Of a stretch of 64,000 bases of DNA, positions 38,724-48,097 are shown piece after piece. The position numbers and the translations under genes are program-made. Numbering within the stretch: position 1 is the first letter of the stretch; each line of letters starts with the position of its first letter. Source of the stretch: Myxococcales bacterium. GTDB taxonomy: Bacteria; Myxococcota_A; Polyangia; Polyangiales; JAFGIB01. The stretch spans positions 1 to 64,000 of the forward strand of contig JAOUOP010000017.1 in NCBI GenBank assembly GCA_029880325.1, read 5' to 3'. The notes under the pieces are model-generated. The model searched no databases, was not told where the DNA came from, and saw nothing but the letters and a program-made list of their open reading frames with translations.

Positions 38724-39581
38724 CTACTCTGTCGCCTTCAAGAGCCACGCTTGCGTGCGCTCGTCGAGCGCGTCCAGTACCGTCGCGAAATCTTCGGGCA
38801 CGCGGTCCTGCGCGCCCTGTCGCTCGCGCCACGTCGCCCAGCGTGCCTGAGCCTCGTTGGGCATCCCGTCGAGCACCTTGCCGAGAGGCTGTAGCGGGAC
38901 ACCTCGATAGTTGGCGACCGCACGCAGCGCCTCGATGATCTCATCGTCGACCAGGTCGCCGGGCACGAGCATGAACAGATCGGCGAAGTCGCGCCAGCGG
39001 GTGCTCGCACGTCCCCGCTGGAGTGCCGTCACCAGCTTCTCGGCGACGACTATCACCTTCGGGTAGGCCAGCACCTCGATGGTCTCGTCTCCGAGGAGGA
39101 CGGGCACGGCCGTTCGGATCGGTGCTGGGATCACCGGATCACCGACGTTGAAGTCCACACTGAACTTGAGACGTGCGGTCGCGAGGCGTGCCTCGAGCGA
39201 GGCGCGAACCCCTGGGTACACGTCATCGTCACGGTTCACCGCAGCGGTGATCGTGTCCTGCAGAAACTCCACGCCGTCGTCCGCCTCGACCGAAGTCACA
39301 TCGACGATCAGTCGCTGGACGGCAGCCGGGTCGTTGTCGGTGTTCAAGGCCAGCACGTCCACGTCGCGCGTCGCTCGCCGTAGGTCGAACGCGGCCAGCA
39401 GCATCCCGCCTTTCAGCACGAGCGTGTTGTCGTGTCGGGAGCGCACGAGCCGTCGGAGAAAGCTCTCCAGGACATAGAGCTGGAGCAACTCGGCGGTGGT
39501 CCTCTTCTGGGCACGAGCGAGGCGCTGGAGCGCGAGGTAGCGCGAGCCCGCGAGGTCGGCGTGGGTGGGCTTCGGCTTCAC
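38724..39581 (-). CDS. abiEii: AbiEii-type nucleotidyltransferase toxin
   Basis: 285 residues from GTG 39581. The nucleotidyltransferase motif is visible as LVLKGGMLLAAF followed by RDVDVLAL; the Lys/Asp pair further on (AYPKVIVVAEKLVTALQRG, TRWRDFADLFML) matches AbiEii. AbiEii toxins act on tRNA or NTPs and give phage abortive infection as type IV toxin-antitoxin systems. The gene overlaps the antitoxin stop by 4 bases. It is inserted on the opposite strand within the prophage remnant and is apparently intact. Confidence 0.88.
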   Translation of the reverse strand: MKPKPTHADLAGSRYLALQRLARAQKRTTAELLQLYVLESFLRRLVRSRHDNTLVLKGGMLLAAFDLRRATRDVDVLALNTDNDPAAVQRLIVDVTSVEADDGVEFLQDTITAAVNRDDDVYPGVRASLEARLATARLKFSVDFNVGDPVIPAPIRTAVPVLLGDETIEVLAYPKVIVVAEKLVTALQRGRASTRWRDFADLFMLVPGDLVDDEIIEALRAVANYRGVPLQPLGKVLDGMPNEAQARWATWRERQGAQDRVPEDFATVLDALDERTQAWLLKATE

Positions 39582-40153
39582 GAGAGGATCCTCAGCGTCT
39601 GTAGCAGCGATGGCTCGGCCTTGGGGAAGTGCTTGGCCATTGCGAGGAGGTTGGCAGGCGTCGCCCCTGGCCGCTTGAGCCATCGCCTCAGCGCCTCGAC
39701 GGCCATCTCGTCGCCCTCTTGGTGGCGCAGCCGGAAGGCGTCGATGAGGCTGCGCTCGGCACTGTAGATGCCGATGGACAGCCCCTCGTCGACTTCGATG
39801 GTCTCGCGACCGACGCCGAAGGTGTCCTCGCGGAACCGGTGCCAGCGAACTGGTGCGCGGACCCTGGGCGGGCGCCGTGAGCGCGGCAAAGCGACGTCGA
39901 TCTCGGACGGGATGACATCGGTGAGGTCGTGGTGCGACAACGCGGTGGTCAGGCACAACGTCGCGTCCGACGCCCGCAGCGCGATCTCGATTCGGTCGAG
40001 GTCGGCGGGCGGCGCGTCGGCTTTGCGGTAGAGGCCGTGTGCCAAACGCTCCAAGGCCCCGTCGGCCAAGAGCCCACGGAGGCGACGGTCCGACAGCCCT
40101 CGCTCCTGGGCGAGGCTGTGGGAGAACGCATTGGGCAGGGCATCGAGGCTCAC
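39578..40153 (-). CDS. abiEi: AbiEi-type antitoxin / transcriptional regulator
   Basis: 191 residues from GTG 40153. An N-terminal winged helix (LAQERGLSDRRLRGLLADGA, RLAHGLYR) and the central SIGIYSAERSLIDAFRLRHQ with a helical tail match the AbiEi antitoxin family. It represses the pair and neutralises AbiEii. It precedes the toxin with a 4-base overlap, the usual order. The operator should lie just upstream (40154-40300); I see no clear inverted repeat there. Confidence 0.85.
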   Translation of the reverse strand: MSLDALPNAFSHSLAQERGLSDRRLRGLLADGALERLAHGLYRKADAPPADLDRIEIALRASDATLCLTTALSHHDLTDVIPSEIDVALPRSRRPPRVRAPVRWHRFREDTFGVGRETIEVDEGLSIGIYSAERSLIDAFRLRHQEGDEMAVEALRRWLKRPGATPANLLAMAKHFPKAEPSLLQTLRILS

Positions 40154-40319
40154 GGAGACAAGTGTAGCCACATACCGTGGACGTGGCAACACTTTCCGCC
40201 GACCTAAGGACCGAGTGCGGAGCCATGGCGCGCAGAAAGTCACGGAAATCGTTGTTTTCTGCACCTGCGCGCTTCGGCGCGCCCCCGTCCGGGTTCGGTC
40301 TGCCTCGCTGTTGTTGGCC

Positions 40320-40819
<500 letters not shown>

Positions 40820-40827
40820 GAGTCACC

Positions 40828-41058
40828 ATGGAAGGCCTCTCGTCCGTTGCTCAGATGCTCCAGGCAACCGGTCCTTACGGATTGGTCGCCGTGCTCGGCT
40901 GGGCCTTCTGGCGGATCAACGAGAAGAAGGACCGCGAGCTCAAGGCGCTGCACGAAAAGATTGTCCAGCTCGCCGAGGCCCAGACCGCGGCCATCGTGAA
41001 GGTCGAGGCCGCCCTCGTCGCGCTGCGCGATGCGATCGAGGACATGCACGAAAGATGA
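40828..41058 (+). CDS. Holin-like small membrane protein
   Basis: 76 residues: an N-terminal hydrophobic helix (GPYGLVAVLGWAFWRI) followed by a charged coiled coil (KKDRELKALHEKIVQLAEAQ). This layout is typical of single-helix phage holins or spanin-like lysis proteins. It starts 8 bases after the amidase remnant stop with AGGAG upstream. Apparently intact. Confidence 0.55.
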   Translation: MEGLSSVAQMLQATGPYGLVAVLGWAFWRINEKKDRELKALHEKIVQLAEAQTAAIVKVEAALVALRDAIEDMHER

Positions 41059-41267
41059 CCGGCGAGGTCGCAGATGTGGCGGATGTCGTCGCCAACATGC
41101 AGGTCCTGCTCCACATCTGACGGCCATATTCGCCCAAGTTCTCGCGAGCTTCCAACGCCCGAAAAGAGGTCGAATTCCGCGTCGAATCGCCTTGAGCTGT
41201 TCGCAAAGCGACGCCTGTATGCCCTCACGATCGGGACGCGACGAAGCCCGGCGACACGGAGGACGCG

Positions 41268-41570
41268 ATGAAGAAGACGCTCGGCACGGTCACCACCTAC
41301 CACGGCAACGAACACCGGTATCTGCGTGGCCACCAGGTCCGCATCATCGCGGTGATCAAGAACGCGGCCCGCGACGACTACGATCCCGACGCGGACGACG
41401 GCTACCTGACCGACGAAGAGGACATCGCCCGCCGCGGCGGGGTGACGGCCGACGACCGGGTTGAGGTGCAGCCCTGGATCGCAAAGGAGGAGCGCTTCAG
41501 CTTCGTCTCCAGCGACCCACGCGCCATCGACCTCGACTGCTTCAAACACCTCGCCAAGCGCGAGGCCTGA
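41268..41570 (+). CDS. Small acidic protein of the mobile region
   Basis: 100 residues with a good ribosome site (CGGAGGACGCG before ATG). It reads [20 protein letters not shown], then an acidic stretch, and ends with a folded-looking tail. Not recognised. The preceding 200 bases hold no gene. It shares its Shine-Dalgarno style with the next gene, suggesting a common origin. Confidence 0.5.
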   Translation: MKKTLGTVTTYHGNEHRYLRGHQVRIIAVIKNAARDDYDPDADDGYLTDEEDIARRGGVTADDRVEVQPWIAKEERFSFVSSDPRAIDLDCFKHLAKREA

Positions 41571-41644
41571 CAGACAGACCGCCCGGTGGTGCTCGCCGGG
41601 TGGTCCGGCGGGAGCCTCCGGGCCCGAACACACCGGAGGACAAG

Positions 41645-42226
41645 ATGAACAAAGAGAACAAGAAGCGGATGCGCATCATGGAGGAGCTTCGCCTGCCCGA
41701 GCTGCAGGCTCGGTTCCACGAAATCGTGGGCGAGGCCACGCGGTCGCCCAACAAGAAGTTCCTGCTGCGCCGCATCGCCGAGGCCCTCGAAGCCCAGGAG
41801 CACGAGGCCGCCGAGGCAGCCAGCGCGGTCGAGGAGACCGAGCCCACTGCCGCCGAGCCCACGACTGCGCACAAAGATCCCAAGCTCACCAAGCTCTCGG
41901 CCCGTGAGCTGCAGCAGCTCTACACCGAGGTCGTCGGTCGCGACACCGGCTCGAGCGACCGGCGCTACCTGATCTGGAAGATCCGCGAGGCGAGGAAGGG
42001 CCGCATCAAGACCGGCCCGGTCCGAAGGCGCTACGCCGACGGCGAGGCCCCCGACATGAAGGTGCTGCCCCTGCGCATGGAGGCCGAGATCGTCGCCCGC
42101 CTCGACGAAGCCCGCGAGCGCCTCGGCCTCAAGACCCGCATGGACCTCTTCCGCAAGTCGCTGGCCGACTACCTCACCGCCGCCGGCGAGCACGAGGTCG
42201 CCCAGCTCTTCACCGAGCAGGCATGA
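41645..42226 (+). CDS. Protein with two DUF2924-like segments
   Basis: 193 residues after CGGAGGACAAG. Two related segments are seen: [31 protein letters not shown] (about 15-45) and [31 protein letters not shown] (about 88-118). They resemble the DUF2924 core found beside serine recombinases. A ribbon-helix-helix-like tail follows ([20 protein letters not shown]). It is probably DNA binding. It overlaps the next small gene by ATGA. Confidence 0.55.
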   Translation: MNKENKKRMRIMEELRLPELQARFHEIVGEATRSPNKKFLLRRIAEALEAQEHEAAEAASAVEETEPTAAEPTTAHKDPKLTKLSARELQQLYTEVVGRDTGSSDRRYLIWKIREARKGRIKTGPVRRRYADGEAPDMKVLPLRMEAEIVARLDEARERLGLKTRMDLFRKSLADYLTAAGEHEVAQLFTEQA

Positions 42227-42426
42227 CCACCGGCAACTACGACAAGCGGCGACTCATCGAGTGGCTCCGGGCCGAGACGGCCCGGGCTACCGGCCGCCGC
42301 TACCAGATCGACTTCGACGCCCTCGACGCCCCGAGTCTCCGCGAGCTCGTCCGCCTCGTCCGCGACCTCGATCACGAGAGGCAGGCGGCGGTGAACCGGG
42401 CGCGCATGATGCCGTGGAGGCGATAG
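42223..42426 (+). CDS. Small helical protein coupled to the DUF2924-like gene
   Basis: 67 residues, Arg-rich and helical ([20 protein letters not shown]). It begins in the stop codon of the preceding gene. No family recognised; probably part of the same mobile-element module. Confidence 0.5.
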   Translation: MTTGNYDKRRLIEWLRAETARATGRRYQIDFDALDAPSLRELVRLVRDLDHERQAAVNRARMMPWRR

Positions 42427-42569
42427 GATCTACGCTCAGCATTGCTCTGCGCGTCGCTCTCGGGGAATATCCCCAACGCGATGCGAGCCCTGATTGAACG
42501 ACGTGCCGTGGCGAGCCTGCGCGGCTCGATGACGTCATCGGCAGAACGAGCTGGAGGGTGCCCGGCGCC

Positions 42570-43319
42570 ATGACCTCCCGCGCAGAACAGATCTTCTTCG
42601 AGGTGTTCGAGCCGCTGCCGCGCCAGGGGCCCGGCAACCTCGCGAGCGCCGAGCGCGCCCTGGCGCTTTGCGCCGATCTGCCGGCCTCGCCGCGCGTCTT
42701 GGATCTCGGCTGCGGCTCGGGCGCGCAAACGCTTTACCTCGCGTCCTTGACCAAAGGCACGATCGTTGCGGTCGATAGTCACGCGCCGCTGATCGAGCGC
42801 CTGCGCGCCAAGGTCGAGGAACTTGCCTTGTCGGCTCGTGTCGAAGCACGGGTCGGCGACATGTCCGCGCTCGACCTGCCCAGCGAGAGCTTTGACCTCG
42901 TGTGGTCGGAAGGCGCGCTGTACAACCTGGGACTGGTGACCGCGCTGCCCATGTGTGCCGGCTTGCTCCGGCCCGGGGGCTACTTGGCCTTCACCGAAGC
43001 GGTGTGGCGAACGACGAGCGCGCCGCCCGATGTCCGCGAGGCGTTCGCCGACTACGCGACGATGGGTCGCGTGGAGGACGTTCTGCCGATCATCAAAGAA
43101 AGCGGTCTTTCGTTGATCGATCACTTCGACTTGCCGGACGACGTCTGGTGGGACGACTTCTATTCGCCGATGGAGCGGCAGATCGCGAAGCTCCGGGTGA
43201 AGTACGCTGGTGACGCCGAGGCTCTGGCGGCGCTCGACGAGATCGCCAAGGAACCCGCGATGCACCGCCGAAGCGGGCACCACTACGGCTACACGTTCTT
43301 CGTCGCACGACGAGGCTGA
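42570..43319 (+). CDS. Class I SAM-dependent methyltransferase
   Basis: 249 residues from ATG 42570, preceded by CTGGAGGG. The SAM site is RVLDLGCGSGAQTLYLA (motif I) with an acidic VAVDSHAP (motif II) and LVWSEGALYNLG; the C-terminal HHYGYTFFVARR is common in this family of small-molecule methyltransferases. Substrate unknown. First of three enzyme genes between the prophage remnant and the defence island. Confidence 0.85.
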   Translation: MTSRAEQIFFEVFEPLPRQGPGNLASAERALALCADLPASPRVLDLGCGSGAQTLYLASLTKGTIVAVDSHAPLIERLRAKVEELALSARVEARVGDMSALDLPSESFDLVWSEGALYNLGLVTALPMCAGLLRPGGYLAFTEAVWRTTSAPPDVREAFADYATMGRVEDVLPIIKESGLSLIDHFDLPDDVWWDDFYSPMERQIAKLRVKYAGDAEALAALDEIAKEPAMHRRSGHHYGYTFFVARRG

Positions 43320-43335
43320 CTGCGCGGGTCGACGA

Positions 43336-43830
43336 CTACGGCTGCCAATTGCCGCGGTCGAGTCGGTACACCGCGCAGTCATCGTGGCCGAAGCTGCGGT
43401 TCTCGACGAATCGGAACCCGAGTCGCTCGTAGAAACGACGCGCCCGCGCGTTTGATGCCATCGGGTCGATGAGGATGCCGTCGACGGATGGATCGGAGAA
43501 GCAGCGGTCGATGGCGAGCCTCATCATCTCGGTGCCGAACCCTTGTCCCAGGTAGGCTTCCTCTCCGATCCAGATGTCGATGGCGCGCAGACCGGTGGGG
43601 CAGTCGCCCCAGTAGTGGCTGTCTTCTCGGCCCGGGTCGATTATCTGGATGAAGCCGATGGGCGATTCTTCAACCTCGGCGATGAGCTGCTCACGCCAGT
43701 CGGGGCGGCGAACGAGTTCGCGCTCCCAGCCCCAGTCCTCGGTGCCCTTCGAAGCGATGATGTGCGGGGCGGCGTCCCAGCGCCGAAGGAGATCCAGGTC
43801 GTGCGGAGTGGCGGGTCGAAGGTGAATCAC
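43336..43830 (-). CDS. GNAT acetyltransferase, AAC(6')-like
   Basis: 164 residues. The segments HLRPATPHDLDLLRRWD, IGFIQIIDPGREDSHYWGD, and GLRAIDIWIGEEAYLGQGFG (acetyl-CoA loop) are characteristic of the family containing 6'-N aminoglycoside acetyltransferases. Whether it modifies an antibiotic cannot be said from sequence. Convergent with the upstream methyltransferase gene, 16 bases apart. Confidence 0.8.
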   Translation of the reverse strand: MIHLRPATPHDLDLLRRWDAAPHIIASKGTEDWGWERELVRRPDWREQLIAEVEESPIGFIQIIDPGREDSHYWGDCPTGLRAIDIWIGEEAYLGQGFGTEMMRLAIDRCFSDPSVDGILIDPMASNARARRFYERLGFRFVENRSFGHDDCAVYRLDRGNWQP

Positions 43831-43858
43831 GGATGCGCCTTTCGGTGTCGCGCCAACT

Positions 43859-44494
43859 CTATTCGCGGACCCGTCTTCCGATGCCCATCAGGGGCCGCAT
43901 GTGCTGGTCCTCGATCGGGACGTCGAATCCGATCCCGACCGACACGACTTCCAGCCCGGCGCCCACGAGCGCCTTCGTGATGCCATCCGACGTCAGCCCA
44001 AAGGGCTCGGCCGCTGTCGGGTCCAGCTCCCAATCCCACTGCGCGAAGTAGCCGTTCGGCGCGAGACGGTCCGCCAGCATCGCGACGGTGCCCGGGTAGT
44101 CGTCGAGAAAGGCGCACACCGAGGAGCACACGATGAGATCGAAAGGGCCGGCGGCGAGCTCGTCGTCGGAGATGGTCTCCGGGGTCCACTTCGCGACACC
44201 GAATCGAACGTTGGGTAGGGCCTTGGTGGCGAGAACTTCCACCATCGCCGGGGATGCGTCCACTGCGACCACTTCCCGGACGCGGGGGGAGATGCGCTCG
44301 GTCAGCAGACCCGTACCGCACCCGAAGTCGAGTACGTGCGCATCTGACCCGACAGGGACGGAGGCGAGGAGCGATGCCCAGGCCGCGTCAGCATAAGCGA
44401 CCACGGCCGGGTCCTCGTTCCAGGTCGCCGCCTCTTCCGCCCAGGCATCTGCCAGGTCGCCTGGGGACAGCTGATTTTCTTCGTCTCGATCCAT
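43859..44494 (-). CDS. Class I SAM-dependent methyltransferase
   Basis: 211 residues from ATG 44494. Motif I is HVLDFGCGTGLLTERIS, followed by REVVAVDASPAMVEVL and the motif around FDLIVCSSVCAFLDDYPG. Substrate unknown. It precedes the GNAT gene on the same strand by 28 bases, so the two may be co-transcribed. Confidence 0.83.
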   Translation of the reverse strand: MDRDEENQLSPGDLADAWAEEAATWNEDPAVVAYADAAWASLLASVPVGSDAHVLDFGCGTGLLTERISPRVREVVAVDASPAMVEVLATKALPNVRFGVAKWTPETISDDELAAGPFDLIVCSSVCAFLDDYPGTVAMLADRLAPNGYFAQWDWELDPTAAEPFGLTSDGITKALVGAGLEVVSVGIGFDVPIEDQHMRPLMGIGRRVRE

Positions 44495-44911
44495 GACCTG
44501 GTTTTCCCACCTCAGCGCGTTCAAGCCCAGCCCAACGATCTCGCTCGGGCGACTCTGAGGTTTACGGCGCTGCTAACCTCAGAGCCGTTTTGATTGGCAA
44601 CCACCACATGGCATCGCCCAGCCATTTCCCGCCCGTGCTCTGAGCATCGCGCCCGACGGCGACAACACCAGCGACATCAACGACGTGAGTGCTGTGAAGC
44701 AGCGGGTGGGGAGTTGGCAACGGGCCGAGCTGTGAAGCTCAGAGCCACGGGCTGTTAAACACGGGCCCGAGAGCGCTGCCCGGCTCTGAGCCCCAGACGC
44801 GGCTCTCTGCGACGCCAATCAGCATGTCGGCGACGACCTCGTGCTCTGCGCGTCGCGCCGCACGCGCTCACGTCGATCACCGAGATGCCGCAAGACCCCG
44901 CAGAATCACGG

Positions 44912-44950
44912 AAAAACAAAAGGGCCTCGCCGGAAATCCGAAGAGGCCCT
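44912..44950 (-). terminator. Intrinsic terminator of the minus-strand defence operon
   Basis: On the minus strand an 8-base-pair stem AGGGCCTC/GAGGCCCT, with an inner CGG/CCG pairing, is followed at once by TTTGTTTTTCC. This is a standard Rho-independent terminator, placed about 260 bases after the last gene of the operon. Confidence 0.75.
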
Positions 44951-44962
44951 CTGTAAACCTTC

Positions 44963-44987
44963 TGCCCAAGGTTGTTCGCCTTGGGCA
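44963..44987. repeat. Perfect hairpin in the operon 3' region
   Basis: TGCCCAAGG, loop TTGTTCG, CCTTGGGCA: 9 perfect base pairs. There is no T-run on the exit side for either strand, so it is not itself a terminator; it may protect the 3' end of the transcript. Confidence 0.6.
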
Positions 44988-45122
44988 AAAATGGCTCCGT
45001 GTTGGCAGCGCCGGGGCAAGGCCCGATCGGAGAGCCGAGGTGTGGCTCGGAGGGCGGAAGTGGTGGAGATGGATCGGGTTCTCTGGACGTTCAAATAGGG
45101 CGGAGAGGGTTCGAGTCGCGGG

Positions 45123-45168
45123 GATTCTGGCCACCGATTCTGGCCACGGGCCCTACGTGGCCAGAATC
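45123..45168. repeat. Inverted and direct repeats of GATTCTGGCCAC
   Basis: GATTCTGGCCAC at 45123 and again at 45136, then GTGGCCAGAATC at 45157. The last two form a perfect 12-base inverted repeat with a 9-base spacer. A further GTGGCCAGAA is at 45234 inside the end of the coding region. It could be a protein binding site or an RNA hairpin. Confidence 0.65.
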
Positions 45169-45212
45169 CATACGCTGCAATTCCATACGGTTACAGCGTT
45201 CGCGGCCCGAGC

Positions 45213-46889
45213 TTATTGGCCATCGTCGTCTTCGTGGCCAGAAACGCCGGCCTTGAGACGGAACCTGCGTGCGCGCGTCTCTCCGGTCGCGATGACCTGG
45301 TCAGACGCGACCAGGTCGTCGAGCGCGCGACGGAAGGTTCGCTCCGGGATTTCGGGCCCCACCCGCCGCCGGATGTCGGCCTTCGCCGAGTCCGGGAAGC
45401 GCTCCAGGTCCTCGAGGATGAGTGCGCGCAGCCGGTGCGGCTGAACCCGCGTGAGCGTCGTGGAGGTGTCGAGACCAGCCTCGCGCAAGAGCGCGGGCGG
45501 CACGAAGTAGCGCGTGGCGTTCGTGCGGCCGGACTGCACGACCAGTCCCAGCTCGACCAGTCGCCCCAGCCAAGGGCGCAGCTCGGCGGTTTCGGACACA
45601 TCGAGGCCGTCCGCCAACTCTGCGGCGGACATGCTCTCGGCCTGGCCGAGCAGGCCCAAGGCGATGCGCTCACGCTGGGAGAGTTGATGTCGCTCATCGG
45701 CATCGGCGATCAGCCGCACGACGCCCGGATGCAGGACACGTCGCTCGATCGTCACGTGCGTGGAGTCCGTGCCCTCCTTGACCGTGGGGGCCGCACGACC
45801 CGTTGTGAGCAGGCGGTCGTAAAGCAAGTCGAACCCGCTGCCCTCGCGCTCCATGAGCTCGAGGTCGTGAAAGATGCGGGCGAGCCCGTGATTCCGGCGA
45901 CGGCTCGCGTGCAGGATGTTGTGCGGCGTGACGCCCAAGGGCAGCCGCCCCGGGTTCACCACCTCCAAGCGATCGGGGTGCAGGTTCAAGTAGATGTCGC
46001 CCGACTGCGTGTACGGACGGTGGACGAGCGCGTTGACCAGGACCTCGCGGACGACGTCCTCCTCGTACGCGGGGAGCTGCTTGCGGAACATGCCCTCCGG
46101 GATCTCGTAGCTCTCGCGGAAGTCCGGGACCCCCTCCCAGATGGCGTCGACCAGCTCGATGGGCGACAGCTCGTGGTCGTCCCAGCTCCACTTCGCGACC
46201 TTCACCTCGCGCTCGTCGTACTTGATCGCCTGCACGATGGATGCGGTCCCGAGGCCTGCGCGGTCATGCCGACCGCCCACGAGCAGCACGCCCAGGTTCG
46301 TGAGGACATCGCCCTTCGCGAGGTCGTAGTGCGCGAGCAATTCGTCGTCGGTCTTCTCCTTCACCGACGGCTTCACGCGGTCCGATACGCGGAGCCGGGT
46401 GCAGAAGCCAGCGACCTTCGCTGCATCGGCGCTCGTCCTTGGCACGCCCGAAGTCATCTCCTCCCACGGCGTGGCGGGACGCTCGTTCGCCAGGCGCATC
46501 ACGTCATCCCCGACGATGGGCCGGCAGGTGTCGCCAACGCGGAGGAAGTACCGGCCGTCGCTCGTCGAGGCGACGCCCGCCGACCGCGGGATCGTGAGCG
46601 AGATGTACTCCCCGCCGTTGTCGTGAAGCTTCAGCTCCGGCACCACCTGCACATTCACAGTCAGCTCACCGACGCGCTTGCGAATGCGGTCGAGCAGCTG
46701 GGGATCGATGCTTTGGGTAACGGGCGGGGCGTCATGGTCATCTTCGATACCGATGAGCAGCGTCCCACCCGCGCTGTTTGCGAAGCAGACGCAGTCTCGT
46801 GCGAGCTCCCCGAAGTCGGCGGTCGAGCCGGTGACCTTGCGGATCGACTTGCGGTCGAGGTGTTGGGACTCGCGGGTAGAGGTCGTCAC
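45213..46889 (-). CDS. AlbA_2/Schlafen-like putative ATP- and DNA-binding protein
   Basis: 558 residues from GTG 46889, with GGGAGG upstream. The N-terminus (SQHLDRKSI, then ARDCVCFANSAGGTLLIGIE) is the AlbA_2/Schlafen fold. The middle has the RecG-like/GHKL-type segment VREVLVNALVHRPYTQSGDI and LEVVNPGRLPLG; the last about 180 residues contain winged-helix units (RERIALGLLGQAESMSAAEL, AKADIRRRVGPEIPERTFRR). Such proteins are common passengers of restriction and phage-defence loci, with roles unproved. It is the last gene of the operon and its start overlaps the stop of a 41-aa ORF by GTGA. Confidence 0.82.
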   Translation of the reverse strand: MTTSTRESQHLDRKSIRKVTGSTADFGELARDCVCFANSAGGTLLIGIEDDHDAPPVTQSIDPQLLDRIRKRVGELTVNVQVVPELKLHDNGGEYISLTIPRSAGVASTSDGRYFLRVGDTCRPIVGDDVMRLANERPATPWEEMTSGVPRTSADAAKVAGFCTRLRVSDRVKPSVKEKTDDELLAHYDLAKGDVLTNLGVLLVGGRHDRAGLGTASIVQAIKYDEREVKVAKWSWDDHELSPIELVDAIWEGVPDFRESYEIPEGMFRKQLPAYEEDVVREVLVNALVHRPYTQSGDIYLNLHPDRLEVVNPGRLPLGVTPHNILHASRRRNHGLARIFHDLELMEREGSGFDLLYDRLLTTGRAAPTVKEGTDSTHVTIERRVLHPGVVRLIADADERHQLSQRERIALGLLGQAESMSAAELADGLDVSETAELRPWLGRLVELGLVVQSGRTNATRYFVPPALLREAGLDTSTTLTRVQPHRLRALILEDLERFPDSAKADIRRRVGPEIPERTFRRALDDLVASDQVIATGETRARRFRLKAGVSGHEDDDGQ

Positions 46890-47011
46890 GTTGGCCTCCC
46901 TATCCCCGGCCGACTCGTCCCGCCTGTTCGACGTACGTCCGCCGTCGACCCGTTGAGTTTGAGGGACCCGGGAGCGGCGTCCTCGACCTCTGGTTCGGTG
47001 AAGGCCGTCAT
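46886..47011 (-). CDS. 41-aa coupled ORF between rhuM and the Schlafen-like gene
   Basis: MTAFTEPEVEDAAPGSLKLN and a Thr/Arg/Gly-rich tail. Its ATG overlaps the stop of rhuM (ATGA) and its stop overlaps the GTG of the next gene. It may be a real micropeptide or a translational bridge that carries ribosomes across the junction. No homology recognised. Confidence 0.4.
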   Translation of the reverse strand: MTAFTEPEVEDAAPGSLKLNGSTADVRRTGGTSRPGIGRPT

Positions 47012-48097
47012 GGTTTCTTGCGCTCCTTCTTTTTCGAGGGCTTGGGCGCGTCGGTCTTCTCCGCGAGGCGCCTGGTCTCGGCCAGTACGCGGTCGAAGTC
47101 GCTCTCGAACAGTCGGTCCTGCACGATGCGATACTTCTCGAACTCGCTGAGCGCATGCTCCTTCGCCAACTCGGCGGCTCACCTTGCCGGCGTCCCGCAA
47201 GATCTCGCGATCCCACAGCTGTAGGAACCCAGCAAGTCGCTTTTCCCAGTCGGCCATGGTCATCGGGATGCGTCGCGTCGCCTGCATCTCCGCCATGTCG
47301 AGGTAGGCCGAGACGATACGCTGCATCTGGTCCATCTCGGTCTCCGAGAGGTAGTTCTTGGCGATCACCACGTCGTATCGGTGGATCTTTCCGTGTGGCG
47401 CGCCCTCCCAGGTCGTCAGGCCCATGCGGGGTTGTGCCGCGTCGGCGCGGTCTACGAGCACCTCGGCGGCCGTCTGCCCATGAACCGCGTAGTGCAGCTT
47501 GTTCTGCACGGCGGCGAAGAAGCGTTGTGTCGCTGCGGCCGTCGCGTCGTAGTCCATCGAGGTCGCGTAGATGTCGGTGATCTTCTGATAGAACTTGCGC
47601 TCGGAGAGACGGATCTCCCGAACCTTCTCGAGCTGCCGATCGAAGAACTCCTGGGTGAGCACGCTGCCGCCCGATTTCAGGCGATCGACATCCATCACCC
47701 AACCTTGAATGGTGTAGTCTTTCACCACCTGCGTCGCCCACTTGCGGAACTGCACCGCGCGCTCGTTCTCGATCTTGAAGCCCACGGCGACGATGGCTTG
47801 AAGGCTGTAGTGCTTGACGTTGTAGGTCTTTCCGTCGGCGGCAGTTGTTAAGTAGTGCTTAATAACTTGTTCGGGGGCGAGCTCTTGGTCGTTGAAGATG
47901 CGCTTGAGGTGCTGGTTGATCGCAGGGACGCTCACATCGTAGAGGGTCGCCATCATCTTCTGCGACAACCAGATGTTCTCGTCCTCGTACCGCATCTCGA
48001 CGCTCTGCTCCTGCGAGCCCGTCGCTGCCACGAAGGTCAGGTACTCGGCCGCCGAGGAGCGGACGATGGACGTGGTGGGCTGCTTCTTGCGGGTCAT
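47008..48097 (-). pseudogene. rhuM: RhuM-family protein with a single-base frameshift
   Basis: It starts MTRKKQPTTSIVRSSAAEYL with GGAGG upstream and shows the RhuM pattern (MRYEDENIWLSQKMMATLYD, HYLTTAADGKTYNVKHYSLQ, VGFKIENERAVQFRKWA). Near 47178 one extra C breaks the frame after LRDAGKVS. Removing it restores AELAKEHALSEFEKYRIVQD and a Lys-rich end (PSKKKERKKP) stopping at 47008, exactly overlapping the next ATG. RhuM proteins accompany type I restriction loci; function unknown. The overlap of all neighbouring starts argues that the unshifted form is ancestral. A sequencing error is possible. Confidence 0.8.

Larger units (their letters stand above)
44495..45212. other. Non-coding 3' region of the defence operon
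   Basis: About 720 bases without a credible gene. The right 300 bases hold three strong inverted repeats, listed separately, including a terminator for minus-strand transcription. The left half shows nothing I can name. Confidence 0.6.

Noticed and set aside
43336..43830. Calling the GNAT gene a proven aminoglycoside resistance gene
   Set aside because: Family resemblance only; substrate cannot be decided from sequence and there is no integron or resistance context.
44963..44987. Hairpin TGCCCAAGG/CCTTGGGCA as an intrinsic terminator
   Set aside because: No T-run follows the stem on either strand; the neighbouring hairpin at 44912-44950 is the better terminator.
44495..45212. Search for a tRNA gene serving as the island attachment site
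   Set aside because: No cloverleaf, T-loop GGTTCGAATCC-like box or CCA end could be found in this stretch or elsewhere in the window.
45216..47150. 644-residue plus-strand frame opposite the Schlafen-like gene
   Set aside because: Antisense shadow; the minus-strand product has clear AlbA_2 and winged-helix motifs and a proper ribosome site.
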